Below, in pieces: positions 5,359 through 7,352 of a stretch of DNA of 7,352 bases. The position numbers and the translations under genes are program-made. The stretch is from Bacillota bacterium (GTDB lineage Bacteria > Bacillota > Clostridia > Tissierellales > Peptoniphilaceae). Where the stretch lies: assembly GCA_023394045.1 (NCBI GenBank), contig JAEXBN010000014.1:1-7352 (forward strand), in the 5' to 3' direction. The notes under the pieces are model-generated. The model was not told the DNA's origin. It saw only the letters and a list, made by a program, of their open reading frames with translations, and made no database searches. Every line of letters starts with the position of its first letter. Position 1 is the first letter of the stretch.

Positions 5359-7352
5359 TCAGGCGTTGATCTGCATCCGCTCCAACGCCCAGATCTCATC
5401 CACATACTCACGAATCGTCCGATCCGAGGAAAAATAGCCGCTATTAGCCAGATTCATCAGGCACTTTTGCGCCCATCCCCGGCGGTCACGAAACGCACGA
5501 TCCACTCTCTCCTGCGCCTCCACATACTTTCTGAAATCGTAAAGCACATAGTACTGATCGCCCCGTTCGCCATTCTGTGGATTGACAAGTCCATTGTACA
5601 CGTCTAGGAACATATATGTCCCATTATCTTTCAAATTTTGTTCATCCAGCAGATCATCCACCACGGCCTTCAGCTCCGGATCTTTGTGATAGAACTCCTT
5701 CGGATTATAGGCCGGTGCGATCTCGTTGAGCTCCTCAACCGTTGCGCCAAACCGGAAATTATTCTCTTCCCCTGCCGCATTGAAAATCTCAATATTTGCA
5801 CCATCATAGGTGCCCAGCGTCGGCGTTCCGTTCATCATGAACTTCATGCAGCCCGTTCCAGACGCTTCCTTTCCTGCCGTAGAGATCTGCTCCGAAATAT
5901 CCGCTGCCGGAAAGAGCTTCTCTGCCGAGCTGACACGATAATTTTGCAGAAACACCACACGCAATTTCTTCCGCGTATCCGGATCCGCATTCACCATGTA
6001 CGCCACCTCATTGATGAACTTAATGATCGCCTTGGCTCGAAAATATCCCGGCGCTGCCTTTGCGCCGAACAGGAACGTGCGCGGAACCAGATCTAGCCCC
6101 GGATTTTTCTTCAACTTGTGATACAGATAGAGCACATGCAAAATATTGAGCAGCTGGCGTTTGTATTCATGCAGGCGCTTGATCTGGATGTCGAAGAGAG
6201 AATTCGGATCGATCTCAATCCCTTCCGTCTTCTGGACGTACTCCGCCAACTGTACCTTTTTCTGATGGTGAATCTCCATCAGCTCCTTCAGCGTGTCCTC
6301 ATCATCCACGTAGCGCTCCAGCCCTTTCAACAAAGTCAGATCATGGTGCCATGCCTCGCTGCCCAGCTTGCGGGTAATAAAGGCGGAAAGCTCCGGATTG
6401 GCATACTGAAGCCAGCGGCGCGGTGTTACACCATTGGTCTTGTTGCTGAATTTTTCCGGCATCAGATCATACCAAATCTTTAAGGTCTCATCCTTAAGAA
6501 TCTGCGTATGAATCGGCGCGACACCGTTGACCGCACGTGCGCACCACACCGCCAGATAGGCCATTTCCACCACATTGTCATGAATGATCGAGTAGGGCGC
6601 GACCTGGTCATCGGAAAGCCCCTTCTCCCGCAATTCCTGAATCATCTTTTCATTGATCTCCCGGATGAGCTCCAGATTGCGCGGACAGATCTCCTCCACA
6701 ATATCGAGGCTCCACTTCTCCAGGGCTTCCTGAAGCACCGTATGATTCGTAAACGCGAACGTTTTGGTGGCAATCCGATACGCCTCATCCCACGATACAT
6801 CATGCTCATCAATCAGAAGCCGCATCAGCTCCGGAATCGCAATCACCGGATGCGTATCGTTCAGCTGAATGGAATGATAATGGGCAAATTCAGACAAATC
6901 CGTATCCTCAGGAAAATTCACGAGATAATGCGCGATCATATCCTGAATGCTCGCCGAGGTGAAGAAATACTGCTGTTTGAACCGAAGCAGCTTTCCGGCG
7001 CGCTGAATATCATTCGGATAGAGAACACGAGTGATATCCTCCGCTCGGTTGATCCCATGCACGGCATCATCGTACTGAAAATTGTTGAAACGCCCGAAAT
7101 CAAACCCCGATCCAATCGGCTCCGCCTGCCACAGACGCAGCGTGTTCACAATGCCGTTTTTATAGCCCACCACCGGCATATCATAGGGTACCGCCAGCAC
7201 CGCATCATCACGAAAACGAACGATACGCGCATCCGCATCATGACGGAGCGACCAGAAATCACCATTCTTCAACCAGTCATCCCCGGACTCATACTGGAAT
7301 CCATCCACAAATTTCTGCTTAAAAATTCCTTCACTATAGCGAACCCCATAGC
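5359..7352 (-). CDS. glgP: Glycogen/starch (alpha-glucan) phosphorylase, N-terminus cut by window edge
   Basis: Cytosolic pyridoxal-phosphate enzyme that phosphorolyses alpha-1,4-glucan to glucose-1-phosphate. About 663 residues are readable and the frame stays open to the right window edge. The upstream residues YGVRYSEGIFKQKFVDGFQ match the conserved family segment, so the GTG at 7308 is internal rather than the start, and roughly the first 100-150 residues are missing. Recognisable blocks include QLNDTHPVIAIPELMRLL, TNHTVLQEALEKW, FSNKTNGVTPRRWL, IQIKRLHEYKRQLLN, GAKAAPGYFRAKAIIKFIN, FLQNYRVSSAEKLFPAAD and the PLP site EASGTGCMKFMMNG, whose Lys is encoded at 5842-5844. The PLP motif has Cys where muscle-type enzymes have Asn (SGTGNMKF), a minor variant. 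The C-terminal end (SDRTIREYVDEIWAL) is complete, with TGA at 5361-5359. fba follows 80 bp downstream on the same strand, suggesting a glycogen-to-glycolysis transcript. Confidence 0.97.
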   Translation of the reverse strand, partial: YGVRYSEGIFKQKFVDGFQYESGDDWLKNGDFWSLRHDADARIVRFRDDAVLAVPYDMPVVGYKNGIVNTLRLWQAEPIGSGFDFGRFNNFQYDDAVHGINRAEDITRVLYPNDIQRAGKLLRFKQQYFFTSASIQDMIAHYLVNFPEDTDLSEFAHYHSIQLNDTHPVIAIPELMRLLIDEHDVSWDEAYRIATKTFAFTNHTVLQEALEKWSLDIVEEICPRNLELIREINEKMIQELREKGLSDDQVAPYSIIHDNVVEMAYLAVWCARAVNGVAPIHTQILKDETLKIWYDLMPEKFSNKTNGVTPRRWLQYANPELSAFITRKLGSEAWHHDLTLLKGLERYVDDEDTLKELMEIHHQKKVQLAEYVQKTEGIEIDPNSLFDIQIKRLHEYKRQLLNILHVLYLYHKLKKNPGLDLVPRTFLFGAKAAPGYFRAKAIIKFINEVAYMVNADPDTRKKLRVVFLQNYRVSSAEKLFPAADISEQISTAGKEASGTGCMKFMMNGTPTLGTYDGANIEIFNAAGEENNFRFGATVEELNEIAPAYNPKEFYHKDPELKAVVDDLLDEQNLKDNGTYMFLDVYNGLVNPQNGERGDQYYVLYDFRKYVEAQERVDRAFRDRRGWAQKCLMNLANSGYFSSDRTIREYVDEIWALERMQINA

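Noticed and set aside
5638..6483. Plus-strand frames of 152 and 121 codons
   Set aside because: They are antisense to the phosphorylase coding sequence, a usual by-product of codon bias in that gene.

Overview
The window looks like a chromosomal segment of a Gram-positive-type bacterium (Bacillota). This rests on strong AAGGAGG-like ribosome binding sites, a TTG start, two lipoproteins with Cys-terminated lipoboxes, a Bacillus-type pair of PhoP half-sites, and proteins that read like clostridial or erysipelotrichial family members. I cannot name the genus; an Erysipelotrichia-like or Clostridia-like gut organism is only an impression.

Layout. On the minus strand, transcribed leftwards, there are two blocks of ordinary genes. 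The right block (4311-7352) holds a glycogen phosphorylase cut by the window's right edge, then a class II fructose-bisphosphate aldolase 80 bp downstream, closed by a 16-bp intrinsic terminator. Together they feed glucose-1-phosphate from glycogen into glycolysis and cleave fructose-1,6-bisphosphate. The left block (1-2409) holds an ApbE-type FAD:protein FMN transferase lipoprotein, then a 25-bp minisatellite, a Pho-box promoter, and the start of pstS, the phosphate-binding lipoprotein of the Pst ABC transporter (C-terminus outside the window).

Between the blocks lies about 2 kb of unusual DNA. It contains a structured apbE leader (2432-2492), three reiterated TATAAT-containing boxes (2504-2576), and an array of hairpins spaced every 40 bp or so (about 2759-3100). 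It also has a triple 16-bp tandem repeat (3200-3247) and one plus-strand gene (3488-4257). That gene encodes an uncharacterised protein with RSKSE, YPDFT and YWEHFG motifs that look PD-(D/E)XK nuclease-like. It is broken by a one-base frameshift, so it is either a recent pseudogene or a sequencing error.

The hairpin array is the most interesting element. At least six hairpins, most sharing TGCCTAC/GTAGGCA arms of 7 bp, recur with a nearly constant centre-to-centre distance of 39.5-41.5 bp. Their loops and the roughly 20-bp spacers between them are unique. One copy has a compensatory T-A to C-G change, and another in-phase copy keeps the 7-bp stem with unrelated sequence, so structure seems better preserved than sequence. 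I do not recognise it as a known element, and no cas gene is visible.
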